A DNA stretch of 64,000 bases from Triparma columacea (taxonomy: Eukaryota > Sar > Bolidophyceae > Parmales > Triparmaceae): NCBI GenBank assembly GCA_030267965.1, contig BRYA01000580.1:1-64000 (forward strand). The letters are read 5' to 3'. The notes below the pieces were generated by a model that was given only the letters and a program-made list of their open reading frames with translations, did not search any database and was not told where the DNA came from. Position numbers and translations under genes: made by a program. Below, in pieces: positions 10,718-21,338 of this stretch; positions within the stretch are counted from its first letter, which is position 1, and each line of letters starts with the position of its first letter.

Positions 10718-12829
10718 ATGGACCGTTCAGTAGTTGTTCCCGTGGCACTGTCGGCTTGTGCCGCCATCGTTGGTACCATCTTGACCCACAAGCTGGTTGA
10801 ATCTCATAAAGCGTCGAGGAGGTTTGCAAGGGCCAAGGAAGACAGAGAGCGGAGGCAGGCGGCCAAGGCAAAGGCAAAAGAAGGGGACGATGATGCCCCC
10901 AAGGGGACACTCCTGGACGATGTCGGAATTCCCAATGTTTACTTGTGGGAGGTGAGGCTTTCGGGTCGGTTGGGAGGGGTGTATTTCCACGACAACCTTT
11001 CCAGGGCTACAGCAGGTAGTGAAGTTGTAGTTTTTTCTTCTTTTGTTTGGGCACTTTATGTACCTCTCAGTGTGTGACGTCTCTCCTCTTGATGTGGGAC
11101 TCGGTCCCGCCTCCTCTCTTGCTGTTCCATCTCATCCTCATCCTTCACCAACCAACCCCCACCCAATCGCAGGTGGAGCACCTTGGAGCTCTTGGTTTTC
11201 CTTCCTCCTTTAAGGGAACTAACAAGATGCGCAACAGTGAGATTGCCTACACGGAGTATACAGCCGACTCTCCGGGGAGAGAAAGGTGAGAGTGGCTAGG
11301 ACAGCAGTGCAATATAAGGGCACTCAACCCTAACAACCATCTCGAACTAACCCCATTCCTTCCGCGCTTGCTAAGGTCCGCATCCCAGGGAGGAGGCTCC
11401 GATTACAACAAACTAATATCAGACCGGGAATGCATTATTGCGGACATCAGGCAGGGGCCAGGGTCCCGCTCTACCAGGGCTTACGTTAGGGCAGGCCCTA
11501 GGGAGCACCTGCACTTTGACCCCGCAACGACTGTGGCGGCAATCGTCACCTGCGGAGGTCTCTGTCCGGGACTGAACAACGTTATCAGGGAACTAACTAA
11601 TACGTTGCACTACCTCTACGGGGTGAAGAAGGTCCTAGGCGTTAGGGGTGGTTACGCCGGCTTTTATAACCCTGAGTGGGAGCCCATTGTTCTGACCCCC
11701 GAGGCCGTGGCGAACATCCACCATGATGGGGGGACCTTTCTCGGTAGTAGCAGGGGTGGGTTCAAAATGGACGGAACCATTGCCTTCTTGGAGAAGCACA
11801 AGATCAACCAGCTGTTTGTCATCGGTGGGGACGGCACCCACAGGGGGGCGTTCAAGATCCACGAGGAGTGCATGGCGAGGAAGATGAACGTCGGGGTCTG
11901 TGGGATCCCAAAGACTATCGACAACGACGTCGACCACATCGATAGGAGCTTCGGGTTCAGCAGCGCCGTGCAGGCAGCGCAGAGCGCCATAAGGACGGCC
12001 AAGGTGAGGGGGCGAGCGGGGGACGAGGAGAAGCGAAGCGAGAGTCGGAATGGGTGTCAATCGAGTTCTAGTACATGACGGAAGTCGGCGTTTACGCTGA
12101 CGTCGCTGGTCTTTTCGCCCTTTCAGCCCCCTAACCCTCTGTTGCTTCTCACCCACTTTGACATAGACCGAGGCAATGTGCAACCTTCCCAATGGCATCG
12201 GTATCGTGAAGCTCATGGGCCGTTCCGCCGGTTTTGTCGCCGTGCACGCCGCCATGAGCAGTGGGGACGTGGACCTTTGCCTGGTCCCTGAGGTGCCGAT
12301 TGTCCTGGAGGGGGAGAAGGGGTGCCTCCCCCACTTGATGAGGAGGGTGAAGGAGCAGGGGTACGCCGTGGTGGTCGTAGCGGAGGGGGCAGGGGAGGAG
12401 CTCCTGGGGGAGAGCACTGAGGTGGACGCAAGCGGCAACAAGAAGCTGCCCAAGATCGGGGAGTTCCTGAAGGACAAGATTGGGGAGTACTTTGGTAAGC
12501 ACAGCAAGGAGCCGGCGACGGTCAAGTACGTCGACCCGAGCTACATGATCAGGAGCTGTCCGGCGAACGCCGCCGACTCCCTCTACTGTATGCAGCTGGC
12601 CCAGAACGCCGTGCACGGGGTGATGGCCGGGTACACTGGGTTCAGCGTGGGGCTCTGCAACAACAGGATGGTGCTCCTGCCGATCCCGGAGCTGTGCGAA
12701 ACCAGCCCGAGGACGATGGACTCGCACGGGAGGACGTGGGAGAGGGTGCTGAGCATAACGAGACAGCCCAACACGGCGGGGCCGAAGAAGAAGGGAGAGA
12801 AGGCCAAGTACGCTCCAATGCTCAGGTGA
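10718..12829 (+). CDS. PFK: ATP-type 6-phosphofructokinase
   Basis: Model: join(10718..10951, 11173..11285, 11376..12003, 12167..12829), 545 aa. It catalyses the committed step of glycolysis, phosphorylating fructose 6-phosphate. Visible motifs: GGLCPGLNNV (phosphate-binding loop), GGDGTHRGA, GIPKTIDNDVDHID (catalytic loop), GRSAGFVA and the late NAVHGVMAGYTG. Gly rather than Asp in GGDGT argues for ATP over pyrophosphate as donor, and the overall form resembles plant-type ATP-PFKs. Residues about 5-25 are hydrophobic, followed by a basic, Lys/Ala-rich stretch, so the enzyme may be membrane-anchored or organelle-targeted; which compartment cannot be read. All four exons join in frame. Confidence 0.92.
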
Positions 12830-12970
12830 TGAGAAAGAGAAGAGTTCGGGGGAGGGGGGGAAGGGAGGAGGGGGGGGGGATAATGGCGGATGGGGTCGTA
12901 AAAGAAAGTCCTTCGTCAACGACAACAACGAGACGTGAATGATTCGCGTCCGTTTCAATTTATTTTAGTT

Positions 12971-13429
12971 TTAAGGTATGTAGGCAGTCACCTTAATCTC
13001 CACCCGAATCCCTGGCCTCGCCATGTTCGACTCTACGCAGGCCCTCACGCCTTTCCTCTTACTTTCTGGCCCGACCCAATCGTACCACACCTCGTTCATC
13101 GCAGCAAAGTCCTCCTTCATGTCCCTGACCCATATCTGGGTGTCGAGGATGTGGTCTTTGGAAGTCCCAGCGTCGGCGAGGAGCTTCTCGATCTTCTGGA
13201 GTGTTTGTCTGGTCTGTTCAGCTGTATCGCTGCTCTCAAGAAGCGATATCTCGCCAACTTGGCCCGATAAATAGACAGTGTGTCCATGGACCACGGCAGA
13301 GGCTGCGCGAATGTTTGGGAGACCGAGGTAGCGTGCCTTGGGGGGTGGGGGAGGGGCGCGCAAGATTACAGAAAGACCGAGCGTGAAGATACAGCCTGCG
13401 ACGAAACCGGTGGCCCTGTCAGAGTTCAT
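12971..13429 (-). CDS. RidA/YjgF-family protein with N-terminal membrane anchor
   Basis: Single exon, 152 aa. Residues about 8-24 form a hydrophobic anchor, then a Pro-rich linker. From about residue 35 the Rid fold is seen: VVHGHTVYLSGQVG, the helix QTRQTLQKIEKLLADAG, then VWYDWVG and the C-terminal ARPGIRVEIKVTA. RidA members deaminate reactive 2-aminoacrylate-type imines; catalytic members use an Arg near the end, and whether the Arg in ARPGIRV fills that role is uncertain. It is convergent with the PFK gene (141-base gap). Confidence 0.85.
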   Translation of the reverse strand: MNSDRATGFVAGCIFTLGLSVILRAPPPPPKARYLGLPNIRAASAVVHGHTVYLSGQVGEISLLESSDTAEQTRQTLQKIEKLLADAGTSKDHILDTQIWVRDMKEDFAAMNEVWYDWVGPESKRKGVRACVESNMARPGIRVEIKVTAYIP

Positions 13430-13486
13430 GGGAGTGAATTGAGGGTTGAAGGGGGGGCAGGGGGGGGAGGGAGGAACAATAAGGAT

Positions 13487-13679
13487 GGTTAATTCTACAG
13501 AAACGATGGTGATCTTAAAAAATGAATTTCATGTTTCATTCCTCTCCTCCCCTTACGCGGCATTGCTACCTGCGTGATAACTTGGTTAATTTACAGAAAC
13601 GATGGTGATCTTAAAAAATGAATTTCATGTTTCATTCCTCTCCTCCCCTTACGCGGCATTGCTACCTGCGTGATAACTC
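13487..13679. repeat. Tandem duplication of the acyltransferase gene's 3' end
   Basis: Two near-identical copies with a period of 96-97 bases (first 13487-13583, second 13584-13679). Each includes CGATGGTGATCTTAAAAAAT and the bases encoding the last nine residues and stop of the acyltransferase gene. Only the second copy is joined to the gene; the first is a detached duplicate beyond the stop. Confidence 0.9.
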
Positions 13680-14953
13680 GCTGCGCTTGCCACCTTGGCT
13701 CCTACTGGGCACCCTTCAACTAATCCCTTCTCGTCAGTAGACCTGGAGAATAGGGCGACGGCCGTCTTCCCGGCTCTCGGTTTGAAGGTGACGCAGAGAT
13801 CGAAGGGGATGAGGGAGCAGTCGGTGTGTGGGAAGTGGATTAGCTGCTCGCAGTTTGGGATCTGATACTCGGAGAACGAGTTGAACACCCAGGATACTGC
13901 CATTGCCATCTTTGCCCTCGTCGAACCCCAGCACCCCGGAAGTGGCACTTTGCCGTCGGCCTGACCGCTGATATTGGCCCCCCTCGTGTACTTGGGGGGG
14001 CCACTCTTGAGGCAATTCCTAATGTCTGCGGGGCTGTCGTACTCTCCTTTGCCAAAGAGGAGGGAGCCCTCGTAGTTGCCTGCGTCGTTGTCGTTGTAGG
14101 CGGGGAGCTTGTTGCGGAAGTTGAGGGGCATAAAAAGCCAGTCGGAACTATTTATGCTGCCGAACGAGGACACAATGACGTCGTTTGTGCTAACAAAGCC
14201 CCCTCGTGCCTGGGAAGCAGCTGCGTCCTTCTCGCCCTGAACCTTTTTCTCGTCCACTGCGAAGCACGCGATGGTTGGTTTGCTTCCGCAGAGCATGCCG
14301 CAGACCACGTTGCATATGACACCCCCGCCGGTCATCCACTTGTACTCTGCTTTTCCAATCGCGTTTGAGGCTTCCTCCTCGATCGTGTGCTTCCTCTTGC
14401 AGCTGAGGCTCAGTATTTCCTTGTTGGCGTCGCTCAGCATGCCGAGGATTTGGTAGTAATTGAATCCATCTATTATCACGTGGGAGATTGAGAGAACCAC
14501 GACAAAAGTGTCTGGGTTTTGACTGTCTGGCAAGACCGACAGGACGCACTGGGAGCACTTGCTCTTGACACTCTTGCTGCCCGGTGGAACCTCGCTCTTG
14601 GTATTTGCGACACCCTTGCAAACGCTAACGTAGTCCATGTTGGAGCTCACGCTTGCCCCTCCTTTGTTTCCGTCGTCGAGGAAGCATTTCTCTACTTCAA
14701 CATCCCCTTCCTTGACACTCGCAGGGTAGTTGAGTTGCACGACCTTGCCACAGCAGCCCTTTTTGATTAATGTTCCGCAGAGCCACGGGTTGGCTTGCAA
14801 TACCAGCAGGAGTCTGCCCTTAAGGACCTTCCGACCTTCCTCAATCGGTCCTCTGATAAATGTGGTGGTTGTGATGGCCGGTCCCATCATCATTTGCGTG
14901 CTTTCCAGTTTCGTTAATCCTTCGCACTCCATGTTTGATGCAACTGTTGCCAT
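13649..14953 (-). CDS. CAT/condensation-like acyltransferase
   Basis: Single exon, 434 aa. The key signature is SHVIIDGFNYY at about residues 157-167, matching the HxxxD-G active-site motif of the CoA-dependent acyltransferase superfamily (BAHD, wax ester synthase, NRPS condensation, alcohol acetyltransferase), where His is the general base. ANPWLCGTL near residue 55 fits the early strand of this fold. MPLNFRNKLP at about 280 resembles the conserved mid-protein N-x-R segment. Substrate cannot be inferred. The start gives a soluble protein with no signal peptide. Its 3' end is tandemly duplicated. Confidence 0.72.
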   Translation of the reverse strand: MATVASNMECEGLTKLESTQMMMGPAITTTTFIRGPIEEGRKVLKGRLLLVLQANPWLCGTLIKKGCCGKVVQLNYPASVKEGDVEVEKCFLDDGNKGGASVSSNMDYVSVCKGVANTKSEVPPGSKSVKSKCSQCVLSVLPDSQNPDTFVVVLSISHVIIDGFNYYQILGMLSDANKEILSLSCKRKHTIEEEASNAIGKAEYKWMTGGGVICNVVCGMLCGSKPTIACFAVDEKKVQGEKDAAASQARGGFVSTNDVIVSSFGSINSSDWLFMPLNFRNKLPAYNDNDAGNYEGSLLFGKGEYDSPADIRNCLKSGPPKYTRGANISGQADGKVPLPGCWGSTRAKMAMAVSWVFNSFSEYQIPNCEQLIHFPHTDCSLIPFDLCVTFKPRAGKTAVALFSRSTDEKGLVEGCPVGAKVASAASYHAGSNAA

Positions 14954-15062
14954 AATGTGGTGTGTCCTACCCTAACTGACAGAGTTACTGTTAAAAAGTC
15001 TTGATTTTAGGGCGAACTAAATTATTTCGAACTCCGACAGTGAGAAATTAGTCTATTAGGAA

Positions 15063-15171
15063 TGAATTGAGGGTGACAAGGGGGGGGAGGACCGGTAATA
15101 ATGGATATCTTACGGCAACGATGGTAATCTTAAAAAATGAATTTCACGTTTCATTCCTCTCCTCCCCCTCC
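15063..15171. repeat. Dispersed spacer copy related to 13436-13550
   Basis: Begins GAATTGAGGGT, passes a G-rich stretch, then carries CTTAAAAAATGAATTTCACG and TTTCATTCCTCTCCTCCCC, matching the spacer at 13436-13550 in the same order. Here it abuts the stop of the thioredoxin-fold gene instead of the acyltransferase stop. It lies within the 5' spacer of the acyltransferase gene. Confidence 0.8.
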
Positions 15172-16114
15172 CTATTTCTTGAGAACTTCATCGCAGATGA
15201 ACTCAAAATCAGCTACGTCACATATTCCCCTGTCCCTGAACTCGTACCTCGGGTTCCCGTTCTCGTCCGTGATAACGAGTCCTCCAAGTTGGGTTAAGAC
15301 TGCCATGTTCTCCTTGCTCGGAGCGAGCTGCGTTTAGAGAGAAGCCCCATGTTTGGTGTTAGAGCTTTTCCCCCTACTCTCTCAGTTCGCCTCTTTTTTT
15401 TCTCACCTCCTTCCAGTTCGGTATGCTGATCCCAACCATGTTCTGCAGCCTAAGCGTGGCGAGCTCAAGTGGTCTCCTTCCCCATCCACCTACCACCGGC
15501 AGGTCGTCAAACATGTTCTCCCCGTCCTTGATCGCGTTCGTCGGGAAGTATCCCTGCTCCGTGTTGTACTCAAGTGCCCCCTTGATCCAACCCTGCTTCC
15601 TGAACGGGTTCCCAAGGTAGCCCCCTATGACGGCAGGGAGGGTAGCCCAGCAACCAAGACCAAAGAGCATCATGAACAGCTTGAAGTAGGGGCTCAGGCG
15701 AGAGTCGTCGGGCCTCCAGCCCCGGGACACCCCGAACGTTAGGCCGGCCTTACCAGAAGGGTCCGAGAGGACCGTGACGCCCTCAGGCACCGGTATGAGC
15801 GAGGTGATTCTCCTGGCGGCAGGGATGTCAGCATTCAAAATTATGTAGAAGTTTTCAACGCCGAGAGCAGAGAGGGCGGGCTTGTAATGACTGAGACGCT
15901 GAAGGTACTCGACGGTGTTGAAGTCGGAGGCATACGTGCCAAAGATTGTGAGGGTGTTGGGGGAAAGGAAAGTGGAGGAGGAAATTGGGGTGGAGTCTAG
16001 TGATGGGAGGGTTAGGGAGGAGAAGGGGGATAACGTTGGTTGAATAAGAGCAGTTGTCGTGGTGGAAAGTGTTGTGAGAAGGAGAAGAAGGAGTGAGATG
16101 GAGTGAAAAGTCAT
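15172..16114 (-). CDS. Plastid-type thioredoxin-fold (AhpC/TSA-like) protein
   Basis: Model: complement(join(15172..15327, 15407..16114)), 287 aa, phase-0 junction. The N-terminus has a long hydrophobic signal and a Thr/Ser-rich stretch ending TTTTALIQP, compatible with a stramenopile plastid presequence. The body (FGTYASDFNTVEYL, VENFYIILNAD, VTVLSDPSGKAGLTFGVSRG, then LGGLVITDENG in exon 2) follows the thioredoxin-like fold of the AhpC/TSA-related plastid family. No peroxidatic CxxC is visible at the usual place, so a redox activity is doubtful. Confidence 0.7.
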
Positions 16115-16740
16115 CGAGGTGGCAGGGTTAATAGCAGATAATAATGATTATAGCAGAATACGAGCAGATTTTAAGCAGATTATAGGAAGATAGTAGATTG
16201 TAAGTAAGTCTTGTGTTATTAGGTGGCCTATGAGTAGCAGAAGAAGTGAATGGCGGGGGTAATTTTCTACACAGAGACAATGGCAAAAGAAAATCTGATA
16301 TAAAGGTAGGGCGGGATAATAATGACAATAATAACCCTTTTCAAGGATTTTACCAGTTGTAGTGTGTCCTATTGTTGATTTTTATCTCCTATTCACGTCC
16401 AAGTTCAAAGTTATTTCCCCTCTTCAATCGTGGTCGAGACTGAGTCTTCATTGGGTTTGGATTTTTCTTCTCATAGACTACATGATACTAATTCGGCCAT
16501 ATTTCCAATACTGTTAGTACCATGTTGGGGTTTATATGGGGCAGAGAACCGCCATTGACACCGCAATGACGAATCCTTGAGGGGTCTCATAATCCCTCTC
16601 CCGTTCTTTGTCAATCACACCACACTAACCCTCCTGAGCCTGTCAATAATGTAGGAATTCGCAGAGAATCAGTATCAAATAGTTTGCGCATTCAACTCTC
16701 TACCGAAAAGACGGGTGAAAAGATCCTCTCCATACCTACT
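16115..16740. promoter_or_regulatory. Divergent intergenic region
   Basis: This AT-richer spacer lies between the minus-strand thioredoxin-fold gene and the plus-strand LRR gene and must hold both promoters. The stretch upstream of 16741 is open but begins at a TTG codon, so it is not used as the LRR start. No RNA gene is recognised. Confidence 0.4.
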
Positions 16741-18369
16741 ATGAGTGAATTAGACTTTGCTTATGGTGGTGACTATAGCCCTGACTATAGTGATAGTGAT
16801 TACGATGGTGATGACTATGGTGATGACTATGGTGATGACTATAATGGTGACTATGACGACCCAGATGATGGGGACTCTCCCCTTCCCATAACAGCAGTAT
16901 ACTCTGGAACAGAGAGCTTCAGAGGCAATCGTGAACTCACAGAAGTGACTTTTGCACAAGGAGTGACGACGATTGGCGAGGGCGCCTTCTACAGATGCTC
17001 CTCCCTCACATCCATTACCATCCCTGACGGGGTGACATCGATTGGCGAACACGCCTTCCGTAAATGCTCCTCCCTCACGGCCATTACCATCCCTGACGGA
17101 GTGACATCGATTGGCGAACACGCCTTCCACAAATGCTCCTCCCTCACGGCCATCACAATCCCGGACGGAGTTACGACGATTGGCGGTTACGCTTTCTTTG
17201 GATGCTCCTCCCTCACAGCCATCACCATCCCGGACTCAGTGACGATGATCGCCAATGAAGCCTTCAGAGGTTGCTCATCGCTCACGGCCATCACCATCCC
17301 GGACGGAGTGACGAAGATTCGTTGGGGCGCCTTCTTGGGATGCTCCTCCCTCGCGGCCATTACCATCCCGGACTCCGTGACGTCGATTGGCAATCACGCC
17401 TTCCAAGAATGCTCCTCCTTCACGGCCATCACCATCCCAGACGGAGTGACGAAGATTGGCACTGATGCCTTCTCTTCTTGCTCCTCCCTCACGGCCATCA
17501 CCATCCCGGACGGAGTGACGACAATTGACGCATGCGCCTTCGAAGAATGCTCCTCCCTCACGGCCATCAGCATCCCGGACGGAGTGACGACTATTGAGGG
17601 TTGCGCCTTCGCTGGATGCTCCTCCCTCACAGCCATCACAATCCCGGACGGAGTGACAATGATTGGCAATCATGCCTTCTCTGGATGCTCCTCCCTCACG
17701 GCCATCACCATCCCTGACGGAGTGACGGCGATTAAATTTTGCGCCTTCAGGGAATGCTCCTTTATCACGGCCATCACAATCCCGGATTCAGTGACAACGA
17801 TTGGCAATTACGCCTTCGACGGATGCTCCTCCCTCACGGTCATCACAATTCCAGACGGAGTGACGACGATTGGCAATTACACCTTCAACAGCTGCTCCTC
17901 CCTCACAGCCATCACAATCCCGGACGTTGTGACGACAATTGGCGAACGCGCCTTCGCAGGATGCTCCTCCCTCACGGCCATCACCATCCCGGACAGTGTG
18001 AGGACGATTGGCAATTACGCCTTCAGTGATTGCTCTGCCTTGATGAAAGTCAGTCTATTTCCTGCTGTCTCCGTCGGTGAAAACTGTTTCTCGGACTGCA
18101 CCGCCCTAATCGCTGCCGCTGCTGATAAAAACATGCCGACTGTCGAGGACCTCCTACATTACAGGTGGCACCGCAATGTCGCTGTGATCGAACGCGTCAA
18201 CGCTCTTCTGTGCCTTAAGGGAACCTGGGATCACGTGGAGGATCCACCCAGGAGATCGACTAGGAAGCGGAAGCGAACTGACGGAGTTGAAGCCCCACCG
18301 CTAAGGGAAAGTGAGGCACGTGAGAAGATCCCGAAAGTTTTGTGGAGAGTAATTCTGGAGTTTCTGTAA
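16741..18369 (+). CDS. BspA-type leucine-rich-repeat protein
   Basis: Single exon, 542 aa from the ATG at 16741. An Asp/Tyr/Gly-rich acidic N-terminus (about 45 residues of DYGDDYGDDY-like repeats) precedes about 16 tandem 23-residue repeats with consensus CSSLTAITIPDGVTTIG..AF. This is the LRR_5/BspA (TpLRR) class, expanded in protists and some bacteria and used for protein binding. A basic tail follows (RRSTRKRKRT). No signal peptide or membrane segment is seen. The repeats are also very similar at DNA level (69-base period), suggesting recent expansion or homogenisation. Ligand unknown. Confidence 0.9.
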   Translation: MSELDFAYGGDYSPDYSDSDYDGDDYGDDYGDDYNGDYDDPDDGDSPLPITAVYSGTESFRGNRELTEVTFAQGVTTIGEGAFYRCSSLTSITIPDGVTSIGEHAFRKCSSLTAITIPDGVTSIGEHAFHKCSSLTAITIPDGVTTIGGYAFFGCSSLTAITIPDSVTMIANEAFRGCSSLTAITIPDGVTKIRWGAFLGCSSLAAITIPDSVTSIGNHAFQECSSFTAITIPDGVTKIGTDAFSSCSSLTAITIPDGVTTIDACAFEECSSLTAISIPDGVTTIEGCAFAGCSSLTAITIPDGVTMIGNHAFSGCSSLTAITIPDGVTAIKFCAFRECSFITAITIPDSVTTIGNYAFDGCSSLTVITIPDGVTTIGNYTFNSCSSLTAITIPDVVTTIGERAFAGCSSLTAITIPDSVRTIGNYAFSDCSALMKVSLFPAVSVGENCFSDCTALIAAAADKNMPTVEDLLHYRWHRNVAVIERVNALLCLKGTWDHVEDPPRRSTRKRKRTDGVEAPPLRESEAREKIPKVLWRVILEFL

Positions 18370-18685
18370 CTTTTTGTTGTTAAATCAATCGTTCAATTAT
18401 TTGAAAGCGTAGTCGTACCACGGTAAGATGGAAATAATCTTCCGAAGTTTTTTCCCTCATTTATTTTGGCTTTCTCCTCTATTCCTCATTTTATCCTCAT
18501 TTAGACGTATATATATGATATAGGCGTTACATAAACATCATAGATTAGTATATATTCGTATATTTGTTGATATTGTCGCCAAATTGAGTGAAATTGAGCA
18601 AATCCAGCAATATCTTTGGCTCGAGCACTCTCCAACAACTCTTTATCTCTCTCTATCTCCATCTATCTCTGTCTATCTCTCAAAT
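18370..18685. other. AT-rich spacer
   Basis: Noncoding sequence between two same-strand genes. It contains a TATATATGATATA-type stretch at about 18510 and a CTATCTCT microsatellite just before the next ATG. Presumably it holds the terminator of the LRR gene and the promoter of the next gene. Confidence 0.4.
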
Positions 18686-19282
18686 ATGCCAAATATTCCA
18701 AATCAATCGAGTAAAAGGAAATCCAACGCACAACTAAGCAAACAAAGAGGCTCACAAATCACAACAAATGCATTAGCTTCACTTCCACCCCCGACATCCT
18801 CAAATACATCCTCAAATACATCCTCAAAGAAGAACAAAACCAAATCACCAACCAAATCGCCAACCGCATCGCCAACCGCATCACCAACCACATCACCAAC
18901 TGCATCACCAAACACATCACCAACCACATCACCAACCAAACCTACAACAACAACTACTACTACAACTACAACTACTACTACAACAACTACAACGCAACCA
19001 TCAACGACAGCACCACCATCAACATCAACGACAGCGCCACCATCAACATCAACGACAGCGCCACCAACCACATCAACAACGCCACCAAACCCCCCCCAAC
19101 AACCCCCAATCTCCTCCTACCATTCAACCCGTTCCCACCTCCTGTCAACGTTAGCAAGCAAAATGTCCACCGTAGTAACCAAGCTAGCCCAGGCCGAGGA
19201 GAGGCTGGCTCACGTCGGGAAGCGAAACAAGGAGATCGTCAAGGTCAACAAGGTGTGGCTGAAGGGTGTGGAGAAGTCGTGA
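18686..19282 (+). CDS. Thr/Ser/Pro-rich low-complexity protein with C-terminal helix
   Basis: Single exon, 198 aa from the ATG at 18686. A basic, Ser-rich N-terminus is followed by repeats of SPTA/SPTT, an 18-residue Thr run encoded by mixed ACA/ACT codons, and three STTAPPSTST repeats. The last about 50 residues are ordinary helix-forming sequence (LASKMSTVVTKLAQAEERL) that could form a coiled coil. The triplet array expands without breaking frame. Family and function are not recognised. It may be a real gene or fast-evolving low-complexity ORF; the non-repetitive helical end supports a gene. Confidence 0.55.
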   Translation: MPNIPNQSSKRKSNAQLSKQRGSQITTNALASLPPPTSSNTSSNTSSKKNKTKSPTKSPTASPTASPTTSPTASPNTSPTTSPTKPTTTTTTTTTTTTTTTTTQPSTTAPPSTSTTAPPSTSTTAPPTTSTTPPNPPQQPPISSYHSTRSHLLSTLASKMSTVVTKLAQAEERLAHVGKRNKEIVKVNKVWLKGVEKS

Positions 19283-19394
19283 ACACCAAGGAGAAGCGAC
19301 GAACAATTTAAAACGCCGAAACACAACTTTCGCTTCATGTTTTGGTAATAATTGTACCTTATTTCCCCCCCCCCCTTTTCCGCCCCCTCATCCC

Positions 19395-21338
19395 TTATCT
19401 GTAAATAGCCTCTAAAGTTTGAAGTCTCTCTCTTTCCTCTTCCCCTCTCTCCCCTCCCAATACTTCCCCCAGCATCCCCACCAAGTGTCCCTCCTTAATT
19501 TCCCTCCCTCTCCCCCTCCCTAACGTCCTAACATTATGCGCAAGTAATCTAACCCCAACACCCCACCCTTTAGGGTCCCCTCTCTTCCCGTACAAAGGGT
19601 AAGCACCGTTACCTTCACCCTCCTCCCCTAAACCCGTCCCCCCACCCCCTCCACCTCCACCAAACTGTCCGCTACCTCTAATCTCAGCCCTCCCACCCCT
19701 CTCCTTTATCCCGTATTTATAAACCACCCCTTCCCACTCCCCAACAACCCTCAAAACACCAGCCACAATACCCAACGCCGCACTCACGCTTTCCTCCTCC
19801 CCTTCAGCGATATGATGCGGTACTTTAATACCCGCAATCTCATAATACGCTTGAAGGGTAGGTTGGTTTGTAGGAGGGGGGTGGTATGTTATGTTTAAGT
19901 ATGAGCATAACGTGGCACACATACCTCGCCTTCTAAGCTCTAGTAAATACTCAAGTTCAGATAAAGGGGCGTCTAGGGATAGGGAGGAGGATTGGAGTGT
20001 TGAGGTTTGTTGGCGTAGGAGTTTTATGTTTGATAGGGTGGTACGGATTGAAGTTGAGAGGGAGGATAGTTGGGACTTTTTTGAAGCGGTTGACAAGGTC
20101 GTGCTTTGGAGGAGGGAACGTTTTGAGGCGCAACGCGACATTAGGGTACGGAGGATTGACAGCTTGCGGGACTTTGAAGCAGAGGGGGCGGGGGGGAGTT
20201 GAGCGACCTTGAGGTGTTTTTGGAGATTAAGTGGGAGGGTGGGGGTTAGAACCTTGTAACCGAAACACTCACTCAGTCTTATCTCTCACCCCCCGAACCT
20301 TCTACCCCCTATCTACTCACCTCCAGTCTCTTCTCTCCCTCCCTATCCTCCTTCTTAATACCTTCCCCCTCCCCTTCCTCATCTTCCTCTCTCCCCTTAC
20401 TTTCCTCCCCCTCCTCTCTCCCCCATCCCAAACCCTTAACCTCCTCCCAACCAACCATTCTAACCTTATCAACCTCAACTTCACCCTTAACACCCATGGC
20501 ACGACGTTTTAGGACACGACCTGTTTCCATAGCCAACCACTCTGAACGACCACCAAATACACCACGGGAGGTTGAGATGTATATACCGTTTGGACATGTG
20601 TGGAGGATGGATGACATGTTTGGGGAGAGTAGTGTAGTCGAGGATGGGGACCATGAGTAACTGTTAAGGACCGAAAGGGGGGTTGATGATATTGAAGTAG
20701 AACGGGGTGGTTGTAACTGACTGAATGATGGGGTGGGATTTGTCCATGGTGACGTTGATGGAATCTCGGAACCATCTCCGGGTCGTTGCCCCGTTGGTTC
20801 CGTCTCGTTTTGTTGTTGTTGTGGGTTTGTTGAGGTTAGGGTTAGGGTGGAACCTATGGGGAAGGTGAAGGGGATAGAGTGGCAGAGGGTGTTGCGGATT
20901 TGGACGGAGAGGAGGGGGGGGGGAGGAGGGGGGGGGGACTTTGAACGGGAACGCTTGGACTGGTGAGGGTGGGAGGGGTTAGGAGGGTTGAGGGTTGTTC
21001 GGAAAGGATAATTGTTTGGCAGCTGTTGAGATATTGATGGCTTTACATCGTGGGCCAACCCTTGATCGTGTCCCTTTCCCTCTTCTCGTTCTCCCTTGTC
21101 TCACCTTTTCTTTCTTTTTGTTGTTGTTTCTGTCTGTCTCATTAGATTTCCCAATAGATTTCCCATTTGATGTTTCTGCTACTTGGACTTTGAGTTGTAC
21201 GTTAGTGAAGCATAGTTTGCTATCACTTTCTGGATTAGGGCTTGGATTTAATTTGGTGATTTGTCTAACGTGAATAATCTGTGGGATTGGATGTGAGGAC
21301 GTTGTGGAGGACATTGTGGAGGATGCTGTAGTGGACAT
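19395..21338 (-). CDS. UVRAG/Vps38-like subunit of the class III PI3-kinase complex
   Basis: Model: complement(join(19395..20171, 20321..21022, 21105..21338)), 570 aa, phase-0 junctions. Exon 1 opens a C2-like domain (HVRQITKLN then FTNVQLKVQV) that continues through exon 2 (NGIYISTSRGVFGG). Exon 3 has a coiled-coil-prone segment and the C-terminal Atg14/UVRAG-type region, with ALGIVAGVLRVVGEWEG, YPLYGKRGDPKGW and GVGVRLLAHNVRTL. In yeast and animals this subunit joins Vps34, Vps15 and Beclin/Atg6 in endosomal sorting and autophagosome maturation. The acceptor of exon 3 is ambiguous between 20171 and a site about 36 bases upstream, both in frame. Poly-Gly at about residue 478 is a local expansion. 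Confidence 0.72.
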
